Part shown: positions 18,720-27,500 of the stretch, in pieces
How positions within the stretch are numbered: position 1 is the stretch's first letter
How the letters are laid out: every line of letters starts with the position of its first letter
Translations under genes and position numbers: made by a program
Origin: Streptosporangium sp. NBC_01755
Lineage (GTDB): Bacteria; Actinomycetota; Actinomycetes; Streptosporangiales; Streptosporangiaceae
DNA length: 64,000 bases
NCBI RefSeq assembly: GCF_035917995.1
Contig: NZ_CP109131.1
Span: 3,224,001 to 3,288,000 of the forward strand
Reading direction: 5' to 3'
Notes under the pieces: model-generated
Told to the model about the DNA's origin: nothing
The model's database searches: none
The model's input: the letters and a program-made list of their open reading frames with translations, nothing else

Positions 18720-19049
18720 TTAGGGCGGATCTATCGGTTCGGCGTAGTGCTTGCCGAGTCGTCCGGCGATGCGGCGCGCGACCTGCGGCATGTTGTCGGT
18801 CGGTGCCTGGTCGGCGGGCTCTTCGAGGAAGCAGGCTCCCCAGCAGAAGACCGTGCCCGCCTGGTCGGCCCATACGGTCAGCTCGGCACTGATCACGAGG
18901 CGGGGCCGGCCCTGGTCGTAGGCGATCTCTGGGTAGATGCGGTGGGTGTGCAGTTCGGTGCGCAGGTGCTTGAGGGCGCTGATGGTACCGGGGCGCCAGG
19001 TGGCCGCGCTCAGCCGGTCGCCTGCCAGGGTGCCGGGGTGCGGGATCAC
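18720..19049 (-). CDS. hypothetical protein of the GntR-linked gene set, 109 aa
   Basis: GTG at 19049 is preceded by AAGGAGG with ideal spacing, which decides the start (reading MIPHPGTLAGDRLSAATW after initiation). The sequence has an ordered alpha/beta look, with ISALKHLRTELHTHRIYP and LVISAELTVWADQAG, and ends AEPIDPP. There is no membrane segment. Proteins of this kind occur in actinomycete gene sets next to GntR/UTRA regulators, but no function is established. It lies just outside the right end of the IS630 element. The upstream partner gene overlaps it in another frame, which suggests that partner is broken. Confidence 0.6.
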   Translation of the reverse strand: MIPHPGTLAGDRLSAATWRPGTISALKHLRTELHTHRIYPEIAYDQGRPRLVISAELTVWADQAGTVFCWGACFLEEPADQAPTDNMPQVARRIAGRLGKHYAEPIDPP

Positions 19050-19413
19050 GGGCGCCTCCTTTTCCACGACGAGGGGCGTGGCCTCGGGGCTTGCTCGGTG
19101 TGCGCTGGGGCAGGGCGCGGGGGTGGGGAACGAGCCCCGGGGTCACCGGGAGTGGCGGCTCCGTGCTGGCCGCGCCGGGGGGCGGCGTGGCGCCGTATGG
19201 TGAGGTCCGCCACAGGTCGACTTCGGTCTGTTGCATGAGGTTCCACAGGGCGATGGCGCTTTGCGCGTAGAGGATGCGGCACTCCTGAGGGTCGGTACAG
19301 TTCCATGCCTCGAAGCGGCGGTGGCGCAAGCTCCAGATGACGAACCAGTCGGGTGCGTGCTGTTGGACCTGCTGGGCGGCTCGGGCCGCGTCGAGGTCAG
19401 CAAGGGTCAACAT
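19050..19413 (-). pseudogene. probable frameshifted hypothetical gene
   Basis: The frame beginning MLTLADLDAARAAQQVQQ at 19413 reads as convincing protein for about 85 codons (HAPDWFVIWSLRHRRFEAW, ILYAQSAIALWNLMQQ). It then becomes Pro/Arg-rich and runs without a stop straight through the whole next gene in a different frame, ending only at a TAG made by the IS630 end (18640-18642). A gene would not normally overlap its neighbour completely, so I infer loss of the true stop through an indel near 19100-19160. Sequencing error is an alternative. Confidence 0.45.
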
Positions 19414-20527
19414 GCTCGGCACCGATCACGTCGGCCAGCAGCGGCAGCCCGCCGCGCACCACGTCGGTAGCCTCCCGCGCGCTCAGGATGGCGTGGTGTT
19501 CGGCGAGCTGGGTGGCGGCTTCGGCCAGGGCGAGCGCGGAGCTGAGGATCGGTGCTCCGGCGTGGTTGAGTTCGGGGCTGGTCCACCAGAAGCTTTCGCC
19601 GTCGGTGTAGGCCAGCAGCCCGTAATGGACGGACACGATGGCGTTGCCGGAGGTGAACTCGTGGACGTCGGCCACGATGCCGTGGACGTCGGCCAGGAGA
19701 GCGGCCAGGTCCTCGGCGTGCCGCACGGGGGACGGCCGCGCGGCGGGGGACAGCCGCTCGGCGGCGGTCGACAACGCGGCGGCGATCGTCCGAGCTGCGG
19801 GACTGCCGCCGCACCAACTGGTGGGGCGTCGCCCCGTTCCGGAGTCTCGTTCATGCCGCGACCTCCTGACGATACGGGGCGAGCAGGGGAGAAGGCAGGG
19901 AGGTCGGTGGGTGGCCCCGGCCGAAGGCGCTGGCCGCCCCGGCCGGAGGACCTGGTGCGGCTGACGCCGCTCACTCGCGTCGGGGAGGTGCGCGAGCTGC
20001 TGGAGTACGGTGGTGTGGTGCGGAGGCGTGCTTGCGAGCGCGGGCCGCGACGCAGGCTCGGCGGCGGGCGCACGGGTCGCGGGCGAGTGCCAGGCGGGCC
20101 GCGCGGTCCTGCCGGGTCTCGATGGGGCGGGGCGTCGGCCGTCGTCGCGCCCCGGCGGTGCGACGACGGCGGGGCGGATGTCTGGGCGAGGGAAGGGCCG
20201 GGGTGTGCCCCTGGGCAGCGGCGTCGGCGTGGCCGGGGCGGGCTGCTCAGGACGGCACTGCGCGGGCACGAGGGGGATGATCTCGGCGTCGGCGAACGCC
20301 TCGGAGGCGGGCAGCAGGACGCCGAGGCGGCGGGCCTCCAAGCGGATGGCCATCAGCTCCCGGGACGGCTGGGCGTAGTCGTGGTCGGCGCCCTGGCCGG
20401 GGCAGCCGTGCGCATAGGGGGCGTGCCCGCAGAGGGCACAGCCCATTGGCATCGGCGAAGCCTCGACGAAGCAGCCACAGCCGATTGCCGCAGTCCGGTC
20501 GAGAACCGGGGTATTAGGGTTGTTCAC
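19397..20527 (-). CDS. Cys/His-rich plus helical hypothetical protein, possibly two fused genes
   Basis: A 376-aa open frame. The N-terminal 80 residues are clearly coding: a Cys/His cluster (GCGCFVEASPMPMGCALCGH, then YAHGCPGQ) that could bind zinc, followed by DYAQPSRELMAIRLEARR. The middle (about 95-225) is Pro/Arg-rich. The last 140 residues are ordered (LAALLADVHGIVADVHEF, YGLLAYTDGESFWWTSPEL). A strong CAGGAGG with ATG at 19855 sits in the middle but in another frame, which suggests two ancestral genes with a one-base shift between start and body. The set is divergent from a GntR regulator, with palindromes between them. The function is unknown. Confidence 0.5.
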   Translation of the reverse strand: MNNPNTPVLDRTAAIGCGCFVEASPMPMGCALCGHAPYAHGCPGQGADHDYAQPSRELMAIRLEARRLGVLLPASEAFADAEIIPLVPAQCRPEQPAPATPTPLPRGTPRPFPRPDIRPAVVAPPGRDDGRRPAPSRPGRTARPAWHSPATRAPAAEPASRPALASTPPHHTTVLQQLAHLPDASERRQPHQVLRPGRPAPSAGATHRPPCLLPCSPRIVRRSRHERDSGTGRRPTSWCGGSPAARTIAAALSTAAERLSPAARPSPVRHAEDLAALLADVHGIVADVHEFTSGNAIVSVHYGLLAYTDGESFWWTSPELNHAGAPILSSALALAEAATQLAEHHAILSAREATDVVRGGLPLLADVIGAEHVDPC

Positions 20528-20623
20528 GGGTCAGGAGCGCCTTCCTGATCAAGGGCCTGTTCGGTGTTCTCAGCACCTAGCAGGCCCGATCTTTTCTCTG
20601 ACAGCTCAAGGCGGTACTCTAAA

Positions 20624-20690
20624 AGACAAACGTTTAATGTCTCTAGCTTGGCGCGACTGAGACCCCACGTCAAGAGATGACAAACGTTTG
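20624..20690. promoter_or_regulatory. two operator-like palindromes in the GntR intergenic region
   Basis: Site 1 (20624-20642) reads AGACAAACGTTTAATGTCT; site 2 (20678-20692) is TGACAAACGTTTGAC with a perfect CAAACGTTTG core. They share GACAAACGTTT, and their AAACGTTT centres are 54 bp apart, about five helical turns. They lie between the divergent GntR gene and the hypothetical gene set, so they are probably the GntR binding sites. Confidence 0.6.
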
Positions 20691-20731
20691 ACCCTTATGC
20701 TGAGGTAGCTGCGAGAGAGGAAGGCTGGATC

Positions 20732-21478
20732 ATGAAGTTCACGTACAGGGACATAGCCGAAGACCTACGTAAGTTGATCCGGAGTGGAACCTACGCTCCC
20801 GGTACGACTCTGCCGTCCGAGACAGCCCTCGCCTCGAACTACGGCGTCTCTCGTAGTCTGGTGAACAAGGCGTTGCAGCTCCTGGCCGCTGAAGGCCTGG
20901 TACGTCCCCGGCAGGGAGACGGGACCCGAGTGACTTGGCTTCCGCCCCTGTCTCGGTCCGGCGCCCGCTATCGGCGCGACACGCGTGAGCACGAAGGAGC
21001 GAAAGGAGCATTCGACGCTGAGATCCGTGCCATCGGCCTGGAACCGCAGCATGAGATCTCGGTTACGCGGATGACCACTCCGAACGACATCTCCGCCCTC
21101 TTTGGCCTCTCGGAGATCACCGTGGTGCGCCGGTCACGTCGCCTGCTTGCCTCCGGTATACCCGTCAGCCTCGTCATTTCCTACATGCCTGCTGACATCG
21201 CGGTCGGCACCGCGCTCGAAGAACCTGAGCCGATGATCGTCGGGGGTATCAAGTCCCTGTACGCCGGCCTCGGTCATCCTCAGGTAGAGGCAGACGAGCG
21301 GATCTTGGTTCGTCTGCCCACCGACGAAGAGGCGGAGGAGCTGGAGATCAGTGCTGAAAGGCCGGTCTTCGACATTCTTCACACGGGGCGCACGGCTGAC
21401 GGCCGGACCGTGGAAGTGACCACGACCGTCACGCCCACCAGCTACCTGATCATCGAATCCACGTTCCCGCTCACCTGA
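20732..21478 (+). CDS. GntR-family regulator with UTRA domain
   Basis: A 248-aa regulator. The winged HTH is at the N-terminus (DLRKLIRSGTYAPGTTLPSE, then NYGVSRSLVNKALQLLAAEG), and a UTRA ligand-binding domain of the HutC/KorSA type occupies residues 95-245 (VVRRSRRLLASGIPVSLVIS, FDILHTGRTADGRTVEVTTT). A GAGAGAGGAAGG run precedes ATG 20732. Two palindromes upstream are likely autoregulatory operators. The ligand is unknown. Divergence from a decayed hypothetical gene set, and the KorSA likeness, hint at origin from an integrative element. Confidence 0.9.
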   Translation: MKFTYRDIAEDLRKLIRSGTYAPGTTLPSETALASNYGVSRSLVNKALQLLAAEGLVRPRQGDGTRVTWLPPLSRSGARYRRDTREHEGAKGAFDAEIRAIGLEPQHEISVTRMTTPNDISALFGLSEITVVRRSRRLLASGIPVSLVISYMPADIAVGTALEEPEPMIVGGIKSLYAGLGHPQVEADERILVRLPTDEEAEELEISAERPVFDILHTGRTADGRTVEVTTTVTPTSYLIIESTFPLT

Positions 21479-21510
21479 TCCTCGGCATCCCACATCGATC
21501 GGAGATTTTT

Positions 21511-22599
21511 GTGGACGCTCTCACCGTAAGAGCCCGTGAGCTGGCGGCGGATGGAAGGCTGCCCGCTTACGTGTACGACCTGGCCGCCCTGGACGCGCAC
21601 GCGGCGGCGGTGCGGGCCGCGCTGCCGGGGATCGAGCTGTACTACGCGGCCAAGGCCAACCCGGACCCGGAGCTGCTGCGGGTGCTGGCCCGGCACGTGG
21701 ACGGGGTCGAGGTCGCCTCCGGCGGCGAGCTGGAGCACGTGCTGGGCGTGCTCCCCTCGGCCAGGATCGCGTTCGGCGGCCCCGGCAAAACCGACGGCGA
21801 ACTCCGGCTCGCCCTCGATCGCGGCGTCGAACGGCTGCACGTGGAGAGCCCGAACGAGCTGTGCCGCCTGATCGCCACCGGGCGGGAGGCCGACGTGCTG
21901 CTCCGCGCCAACCTCGCCCTCTCGCTGGGGGACGTGGCCCTGGCGATGGGCGGCGGCGCGACCCCCTTCGGCATGGACCCGGCCGGTGTCGACGAATGTC
22001 TCGCGCTTCTGGAGCGCCAGGACGCGGTACGCCTGCGCGGCGTTCACGCCCACTTGGCCAGCGGCCTGGACGCCCCGCGCATGCTGGAGGTCGCCGAGGG
22101 CGTGCTCGACTACACCCGCGGCCTCGGCCTGACCGAGATCAACCTTGGCGGCGGCATGGCCGTCGACTACGCCGACCCCGGCGCCGTCTTCGACTGGGAG
22201 AGCTACGGCAAGGGCCTGGCGGGGCTGCGCCGTCCCGGCGAGACGCTGCGGATCGAGCCCGGCCGGTCGGTGTCGGTCTACTGCGGGCGGTACGTGACCC
22301 GTGTGCTGGACGTCAAGCGGGTCCACGGCGAGCTGTTCGCCATCGTGGCAGGCGGGACCCACCACATCCGCACGCCCGCGACCAAGGGCCACGACCAGCC
22401 GATGGTCATTGCCGAGAAGGGCGAGCCGGTTACGATCGTTGGCCAGCTCTGCACTCCCAAGGACACCCTCACCCGCCGAGTCCCGGCGGCCTTGGCGACT
22501 GGCGACATCGTGCAGTTCCTCATGGCCGGCGCCTACGCCTGGAACATCTCCCACCACGACTTCCTGATGCACCCGCATCCGGAGTTCTCGTACATCTGA
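21511..22599 (+). CDS. type III PLP-dependent decarboxylase (DAP/ornithine decarboxylase-like)
   Basis: A 362-aa fold-type III enzyme. The PLP lysine is in YYAAKANPDPELL (about residue 50), the phosphate-binding glycine loop is INLGGGMAVDYADPG, and the substrate/PLP site is EPGRSVSVYCGRYV. The C-terminal beta domain has GGTHHIRTPATKG and ends MHPHPEFSYI. The specific motifs look closer to the decarboxylases of siderophore and aminoglycoside pathways (SbnH/AcsE, BtrK types) than to lysine-pathway LysA. The GATCGGAG site precedes GTG 21511, 33 nt after the GntR gene. A terminator follows, then a convergent EboE-like gene. The substrate is unknown. Confidence 0.85.
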   Translation: MDALTVRARELAADGRLPAYVYDLAALDAHAAAVRAALPGIELYYAAKANPDPELLRVLARHVDGVEVASGGELEHVLGVLPSARIAFGGPGKTDGELRLALDRGVERLHVESPNELCRLIATGREADVLLRANLALSLGDVALAMGGGATPFGMDPAGVDECLALLERQDAVRLRGVHAHLASGLDAPRMLEVAEGVLDYTRGLGLTEINLGGGMAVDYADPGAVFDWESYGKGLAGLRRPGETLRIEPGRSVSVYCGRYVTRVLDVKRVHGELFAIVAGGTHHIRTPATKGHDQPMVIAEKGEPVTIVGQLCTPKDTLTRRVPAALATGDIVQFLMAGAYAWNISHHDFLMHPHPEFSYI

Positions 22600-22622
22600 G
22601 GTGTGCCATCTCGGTGGCACAG

Positions 22623-22654
22623 AAGCCCTTGGCTCTTGCTGGAGCCGAGGGCTT
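22623..22654. terminator. hairpin after the PLP decarboxylase
   Basis: A 13-bp stem, AAGCCCTTGGCTC (22623-22635) with GAGCCGAGGGCTT (22642-22654), one G-U wobble and a 6-nt loop, 24 nt after the stop codon. Confidence 0.75.
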
Positions 22655-22795
22655 CGATGATTTCTCGGCGATGAGCGCTGTGACGCAGAGAGATCGTGGC
22701 GCCCCTCTCAGATCTGTCTGGCGCCGAGCTCCGTAAATCCAGCCTCAGCGGCGGCACACACTCGACCATTGACACGACGGGGCGGAGGCGGTCAG

Positions 22796-23746
22796 TCAGG
22801 CGGCGAGGCGCAGGCCGAGAGCGGTGAGGCTGGTGCGAGCCCAGTCGAGTTCCTCGGCGATCACGTTGACCAGCGCGCCGGGCCCCTTGGCCCGAAGCGG
22901 CACGGCCAGGTCGTGAGTCTCCACCTCGATGTGGGCGGTGCCGTTCACCGCGCCGGAGAGCATCGCGGTGAGGGTGTCCTCCAGGACCGAGCGGGTGCTG
23001 GGCAACTCCTGGCGGGCAGCGGCCACATGGTTGTGCACGTGGCCGAGCTTGACGACGGGGGCTCCGGCGTCCGCCAGGCCGCGCAGGGCGACTCCGGGCT
23101 CCTCAGCGCCGCCGGAGAGGTAACAGGCATCCAGGCAGACACCCAGGTGCTCGGAGTCGATGCCGGCGACCCTGTCGAGTGCCTGTTTGGTGGTCTCCAG
23201 GACGCAGCCGGGCCACGGCTCGAAGCCGACCCTGATCGTCTTGCCGGTGACGCTGTGCAGCCCGCGCAGCTCGCGGGCGAGGCGCTCCAGACGGCGCGAG
23301 GCTATCGCGTGCAGATCGGCCGGCCAGTCACGGCGCCAGCCGATGGGGATGGTGGAGATGCTCCCGAAACGGACGTCCGATGGGAGCAGGAAGGCCAGGA
23401 TCTTGGCGAGTGCCATCGTGTAGCGGTAACGCTCGGGCTTGGCCCAGTCGGGACCGGGGGATTCCTGGTTCCTGCCGCCGGTTCCGTTGAGGCTGACGAC
23501 CTCCAGGCCGCGCTCCTCAAGAGAGCGGCGCAGGCGCACCAGCTCTATCCTGTCGGCGGTGAGATGGTCGGCGACGCTCGGGGAGAGCCAGAGGCCGACG
23601 CCCATGCGCTCCACTCCGAGGCGCTTGCGCACCGGCACCGCGTATCTCGTCAGGTGCGCGATGAGGTTCTCAAGGTCCTCGGCGGGGTGCACGCCCGCGT
23701 TGTAGGCCAGGTGAACGAGCGTCCCGTCCTCATGCCGTAAACGCAT
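22796..23746 (-). CDS. EboE-like metabolite-traffic TIM-barrel protein
   Basis: A 316-aa protein with EboE signatures: VHLAYNAGVHPAEDLENLI near the N-terminus, GVGLWLSPSVADHL, GLEVVSLNGTGG, YTMALAKILAFLLP and GSISTIPIGWRRDW. These place it in the xylose-isomerase-like superfamily subgroup annotated as EboE, which in ebo clusters of cyanobacteria and other bacteria helps move isoprenoid or other precursors to the periplasm. The other ebo genes (eboA, B, C, D, F) are absent here. ATG at 23746 follows GGGAGG by 6 nt; the longer open frame upstream is rejected. It converges with a PLP decarboxylase. The role here is unknown. Confidence 0.75.
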   Translation of the reverse strand: MRLRHEDGTLVHLAYNAGVHPAEDLENLIAHLTRYAVPVRKRLGVERMGVGLWLSPSVADHLTADRIELVRLRRSLEERGLEVVSLNGTGGRNQESPGPDWAKPERYRYTMALAKILAFLLPSDVRFGSISTIPIGWRRDWPADLHAIASRRLERLARELRGLHSVTGKTIRVGFEPWPGCVLETTKQALDRVAGIDSEHLGVCLDACYLSGGAEEPGVALRGLADAGAPVVKLGHVHNHVAAARQELPSTRSVLEDTLTAMLSGAVNGTAHIEVETHDLAVPLRAKGPGALVNVIAEELDWARTSLTALGLRLAA

Positions 23747-24050
23747 GCGTGCCTCCCAAACATACTTTCGTGTAAGCCTCTCCGATCGCCCCGCGCCGGT
23801 GTTCCAGCGTCGTGAGCCGGAGGCTCTTCCTGCCGGGAGCTCGACCCGGCCGTCCGAAGCATCCCGCGCGGACACCGATCTTCGCGTCACTCACGAAGTT
23901 GATTTCTCGGTACGCCGCCAGGCTGACCTCGACGCCGATCTCACCGCGATCAGCACGACCCGCGGGTCACTGTGGTGAGACTCATCGAACTCGCTCTACG
24001 AAGTGTAGTACTACCTGTCGTGGCGATACACCTTCTTTGGTAACAAATAG
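23747..24050. other. intergenic stretch upstream of the EboE-like gene
   Basis: About 300 bp containing the EboE-like promoter region. A short plus-strand frame (to about 23978, TDLRVTHEVDFSVRRQADLD) looks faintly protein-like but has no ribosome site. It may be a remnant. I call no gene here. Confidence 0.3.
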
Positions 24051-24088
24051 GCAGACCCCGCCGTGAACATCCTCACGGCGGGGTCTGC
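24051..24088 (-). terminator. strong terminator downstream of clpC
   Basis: A perfect 16-bp stem (GCAGACCCCGCCGTGA at 24051-24066 with 24073-24088) and a 6-nt loop. On the minus strand it is followed by a T-rich CTATTTGTTACC. It lies about 160 nt beyond the clpC stop. Confidence 0.8.
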
Positions 24089-24150
24089 CCTTTCTGTCTG
24101 ATCAGGCCATGGCCCTGTGGCCTGCCCTTGGATCTTCCGCCTACCGCGGC

Positions 24151-24234
24151 CGGTCGGACGGCACCTCGCGGTGTTGTCGTCGGTCACCGCGACACACTGC
24201 GGTTCCCTCCATCTCGCAAGGTGCCGTCCGACCG
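24151..24234 (-). repeat. long-range inverted repeat in the clpC 3' region
   Basis: Perfect 16-bp arms CGGTCGGACGGCACCT (24151-24166) and its complement (24219-24234) enclose 52 nt. The enclosed DNA has a second stem, CGCGGTG/CACCGCG (24167-24173, 24185-24191). It starts 17 nt after the clpC stop codon and would fold as a branched structure in the mRNA. It may be a second terminator or an RNA-stability element. Confidence 0.6.
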
Positions 24235-24250
24235 ATCCACGGGACGGGGT

Positions 24251-26758
24251 CTAGTTCTGGATCGGCTCCGCGATGGCGGCGGCCGAGTCGGGAACCCGGT
24301 CGACCGGCGCGTCCTCACCGACGAAGGTGAACTTCGCGTTCTCACCCTCGCCCTCGATCCCGATCTTCACGATCTGGCCGGGGCGGAGCTCGCCGTACAG
24401 GATCTTCTCGGACAGGGTGTCCTCCAGCTCGCGCTGGATCGTGCGGCGGAGCGGTCGGGCGCCCATCACCGGGTCGTAGCCACGGTCGGCCAGCAGCTGC
24501 TTGGCCTCCTGCGTGAGCTCCATCCCCATGTCGCGGTCCTTCAGGCGCAGGCCCACCAGGGCCAGCATCAGGTCGACGATGCGGATGATCTCCTTCGGCG
24601 TGAGCTGGTGGAAGACCACGATGTCATCGACACGGTTGAGGAACTCCGGCCGGAAGTGCTGCTTGAGCTCCTCCTGCACCTTGGACTTCATCCGGTCGTA
24701 GTTGGACTCGGCATCGTTGTTCTTCGCGAAACCGACCCCCTGACCCTTGGAGATGTCCCGGGTACCCAGGTTCGTCGTCATGATGATGACGGTGTTCTTG
24801 AAGTCCACCACCCGGCCCTGGGCGTCGGTCAGACGACCGTCCTCCAGGATCTGCAGCAGCGAGTTGAAGATGTCGGGGTGGGCCTTCTCGATCTCGTCGA
24901 AGAGGACGACGGAGAACGGCTTGCGCCGCACCTTCTCCGTCAGCTGACCGCCCTCCTCGTACCCGACGTAGCCGGGAGGCGAGCCGAACAGCCTGGAGAC
25001 GGTGTGCTTCTCCATGAACTCCGACATGTCCAGCATGATCAGCGCGTCCTCGTCCCCGAACAGGAACTCGGCCAGCGCCTTGGACAGCTCGGTCTTACCG
25101 ACACCGGACGGACCGGCGAAGATGAACGAGCCACCGGGGCGGCGCGGGTCCTTCAGACCGGCGCGCGTGCGGCGGATCGAGCGGGACAGACCCTTGATGG
25201 CGTCGTCCTGGCCGATGATCCGCTTGTGCAGCTCGTCCTCCATCCGGAGCAGTCGCTGGGACTCCTCCTCGGTGAGCTTGAAGACCGGGATACCGGTGGC
25301 GGTCGCCAGGACCTCGGCGATGAGCTCCTCGGTGACCTCGGCGACGACGTCCATGTCGCCGGCCTTCCACTCCTTCTCGCGGCGCTCGCGCTTGAGCTGG
25401 AGCTGCTTCTCCTGGTCACGGAGGGCGGCGGCCTTCTCGAAGTCCTGCGCGTCGATCGCGGACTCCTTGTCGCGCCGCACGTTGGCGATCTTCTCGTCGT
25501 ACTCACGCAGATCCGGCGGCGCGGTCATGCGGCGGATGCGCATGCGCGAGCCTGCCTCGTCGATGAGGTCGATCGCCTTGTCCGGCAGGAACCGGTCGCT
25601 GATGTAGCGGTCGGCCAGCTGCGCGGCGGCCACCAGGGCGCCATCGGTGATGGAGACGCGGTGGTGTGCCTCGTAACGGTCCCGCAGCCCCTTGAGGATC
25701 TCGATCGTGTGGCTGAGGCTGGGCTCGGCCACCTGGATCGGCTGGAAACGCCGCTCAAGCGCCGCGTCCTTCTCCAGATGCTTGCGGTACTCGTCCAGGG
25801 TGGTGGCGCCGATGGTCTGCAGCTCGCCTCGGGCCAGCATCGGCTTCAGGATGCTGGCGGCGTCGATCGCGCCTTCGGCGGCGCCCGCGCCGACGAGCGT
25901 GTGCAGCTCGTCGATGAACAGGATGATGTCGCCGCGGGTGCGGATCTCCTTGAGGACCTTCTTCAGGCGCTCCTCGAAGTCACCGCGGTAGCGCGAACCC
26001 GCCACCAGGGCCCCCAGGTCCAGGGTGTAGAGCTGCTTGTCCTTGAGCGTCTCGGGCACCTCGCCCTTGACGATCTTCTGCGACAGGCCCTCCACGACGG
26101 CGGTCTTGCCGACGCCGGGCTCACCCACCAGGACCGGATTGTTCTTGGTCCTGCGGGACAGGACCTGCATGACCCGCTCGATCTCCTTCTCCCGGCCGAT
26201 GACCGGATCGAGCTTGCCCTCGCGGGCGGCCTGGGTCAGGTTACGGCCGAACTGGTCCAGCACCAGAGAGGTCGACGGAGCGGCCTCGGCCGGACCGCCG
26301 GCGGCGGTCGGCTCCTTGCCCTGGTAGCCGTGGAGCAGCTGGATGACCTGCTGGCGGACCCGGTTGAGATCGGCGCCCAGCTTCACCAGCACCTGAGCGG
26401 CCACCCCCTCACCCTCACGGATGAGACCGAGCAGGATGTGCTCGGTACCGATGTAGTTGTGACCCAGCTGCAGCGCCTCGCGCAGGGACAGCTCAAGGAC
26501 TTTCTTGGCACGCGGGGTGAACGGAATGTGCCCCGACGGCGCGGACTGCCCCTGGCCGATGATCTCCTCGACCTGCTGACGCACACCTTCAAGACTGATG
26601 CCGAGGCTCTCCAGAGCCTTGGCGGCAACGCCTTCACCCTCATGGATCAAGCCAAGAAGAATGTGCTCCGTACCGATGTAGTTGTGGTTGAGCATCCGGG
26701 CCTCTTCTTGGGCCAGGACGACAACCCGCCGTGCGCGGTCGGTGAACCTCTCGAACAT
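24251..26758 (-). CDS. clpC: ClpC ATP-dependent unfoldase
   Basis: An 835-aa class I Clp ATPase that feeds substrates to ClpP1P2. Two N-terminal Clp repeats ([18 protein letters not shown] and [18 protein letters not shown]) are followed by AAA-1 with [13 protein letters not shown], a UVR-containing middle domain, AAA-2 with [14 protein letters not shown], and the C-terminal D2-small domain. ATG at 26758 gives the universal [11 protein letters not shown] start and has GAGGAG 7 nt upstream; a GTG 15 nt earlier overlaps that ribosome site. A ClgR-like motif lies 163-178 bp upstream. It follows lsr2 at a 279-bp distance, so it has its own promoter. Confidence 0.98.
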   Translation of the reverse strand: MFERFTDRARRVVVLAQEEARMLNHNYIGTEHILLGLIHEGEGVAAKALESLGISLEGVRQQVEEIIGQGQSAPSGHIPFTPRAKKVLELSLREALQLGHNYIGTEHILLGLIREGEGVAAQVLVKLGADLNRVRQQVIQLLHGYQGKEPTAAGGPAEAAPSTSLVLDQFGRNLTQAAREGKLDPVIGREKEIERVMQVLSRRTKNNPVLVGEPGVGKTAVVEGLSQKIVKGEVPETLKDKQLYTLDLGALVAGSRYRGDFEERLKKVLKEIRTRGDIILFIDELHTLVGAGAAEGAIDAASILKPMLARGELQTIGATTLDEYRKHLEKDAALERRFQPIQVAEPSLSHTIEILKGLRDRYEAHHRVSITDGALVAAAQLADRYISDRFLPDKAIDLIDEAGSRMRIRRMTAPPDLREYDEKIANVRRDKESAIDAQDFEKAAALRDQEKQLQLKRERREKEWKAGDMDVVAEVTEELIAEVLATATGIPVFKLTEEESQRLLRMEDELHKRIIGQDDAIKGLSRSIRRTRAGLKDPRRPGGSFIFAGPSGVGKTELSKALAEFLFGDEDALIMLDMSEFMEKHTVSRLFGSPPGYVGYEEGGQLTEKVRRKPFSVVLFDEIEKAHPDIFNSLLQILEDGRLTDAQGRVVDFKNTVIIMTTNLGTRDISKGQGVGFAKNNDAESNYDRMKSKVQEELKQHFRPEFLNRVDDIVVFHQLTPKEIIRIVDLMLALVGLRLKDRDMGMELTQEAKQLLADRGYDPVMGARPLRRTIQRELEDTLSEKILYGELRPGQIVKIGIEGEGENAKFTFVGEDAPVDRVPDSAAAIAEPIQN

Positions 26759-26920
26759 CTCGTCGCTCCTCACAGAGCGGTCAGGCAGGTCCGGGATATC
26801 CGGGCCCTGTCATCCCGCATGGTAGCCCCGACCCGGCGACCGCTCTATGCAGAAGACGTTCCCCGAGAGCAGGGCGTTCACCCTCCATCCAACTACTTAC
26901 GGGGGGCAGGATGTTCCCGC

Positions 26921-26936
26921 TACGCCGCAAGCGAAC
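26921..26936 (-). promoter_or_regulatory. ClgR-like operator upstream of clpC
   Basis: On the minus strand GTTCGC-N5-GCG (GTTCGCTTGCGGCGTA) matches the ClgR activator consensus described for clp promoters of Streptomyces, Corynebacterium and Mycobacterium. Its position upstream of clpC fits, but no mapped promoter is available. Confidence 0.5.
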
Positions 26937-27037
26937 GACGTTTGTCGACCAGTCAAACGCATCATGCGGTCATGGCCGCCACCGGACCCCACCGTGACCG
27001 CCATAACCGCATGATTCACCTGATCGGCTGGACCGAT

Positions 27038-27370
27038 CTAGTGAGCCGCCTCGTACTGCTCGACGACCGAGGAAGCGATTCGACCGCGCTCACTGACATT
27101 GAGGCCGTGGGACTTCGCCCATGCCCGGATGTCGGCGCTCTTCTCTCGCGTGAGCGCCCGCGCTCCGCCCGCACGACGGCGGCGGGGTGCCAGCGCGCTG
27201 GAACGACGGGCGCTCTGCACGAAAGGCGACAGGGAGTCGCGGAGCTTCTTCGCGTTAACGTCACTCAGGTCAATCTCATAGCTGGTGCCGTCAATCGCGA
27301 AGGCGACAGTCTCATTGGCCTCGCCCCCATCGAGGTCGTCGATGAGAATCTCCTGGATCTGCTTGGCCAT
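27038..27370 (-). CDS. lsr2: Lsr2-family nucleoid-associated protein
   Basis: A 110-aa H-NS-like protein. The N-terminal dimerisation part MAKQIQEILIDDLDGGEANETV is typical. The C-terminal DNA-binding domain ends RAWAKSHGLNVSERGRI, with the RGR hook that inserts into AT-rich minor grooves. Lsr2 silences horizontally acquired, AT-rich DNA. AAAGGA lies 9 nt before ATG 27370. Position between lysS and clpC is conserved in actinomycetes, although here several small genes intervene. Confidence 0.97.
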   Translation of the reverse strand: MAKQIQEILIDDLDGGEANETVAFAIDGTSYEIDLSDVNAKKLRDSLSPFVQSARRSSALAPRRRRAGGARALTREKSADIRAWAKSHGLNVSERGRIASSVVEQYEAAH

Positions 27371-27500
27371 CTACACAATCCTTTCGCGGAGTATTGTTTC
27401 ATTCGCAAGCTAAACATATACCCGCGATCGAAGAGCGGCAATTCCAGGAGCCCGGCGATTCTCACAGGCAACCGAGAAGCTCAGTCGGCGCTCCGGTGGA

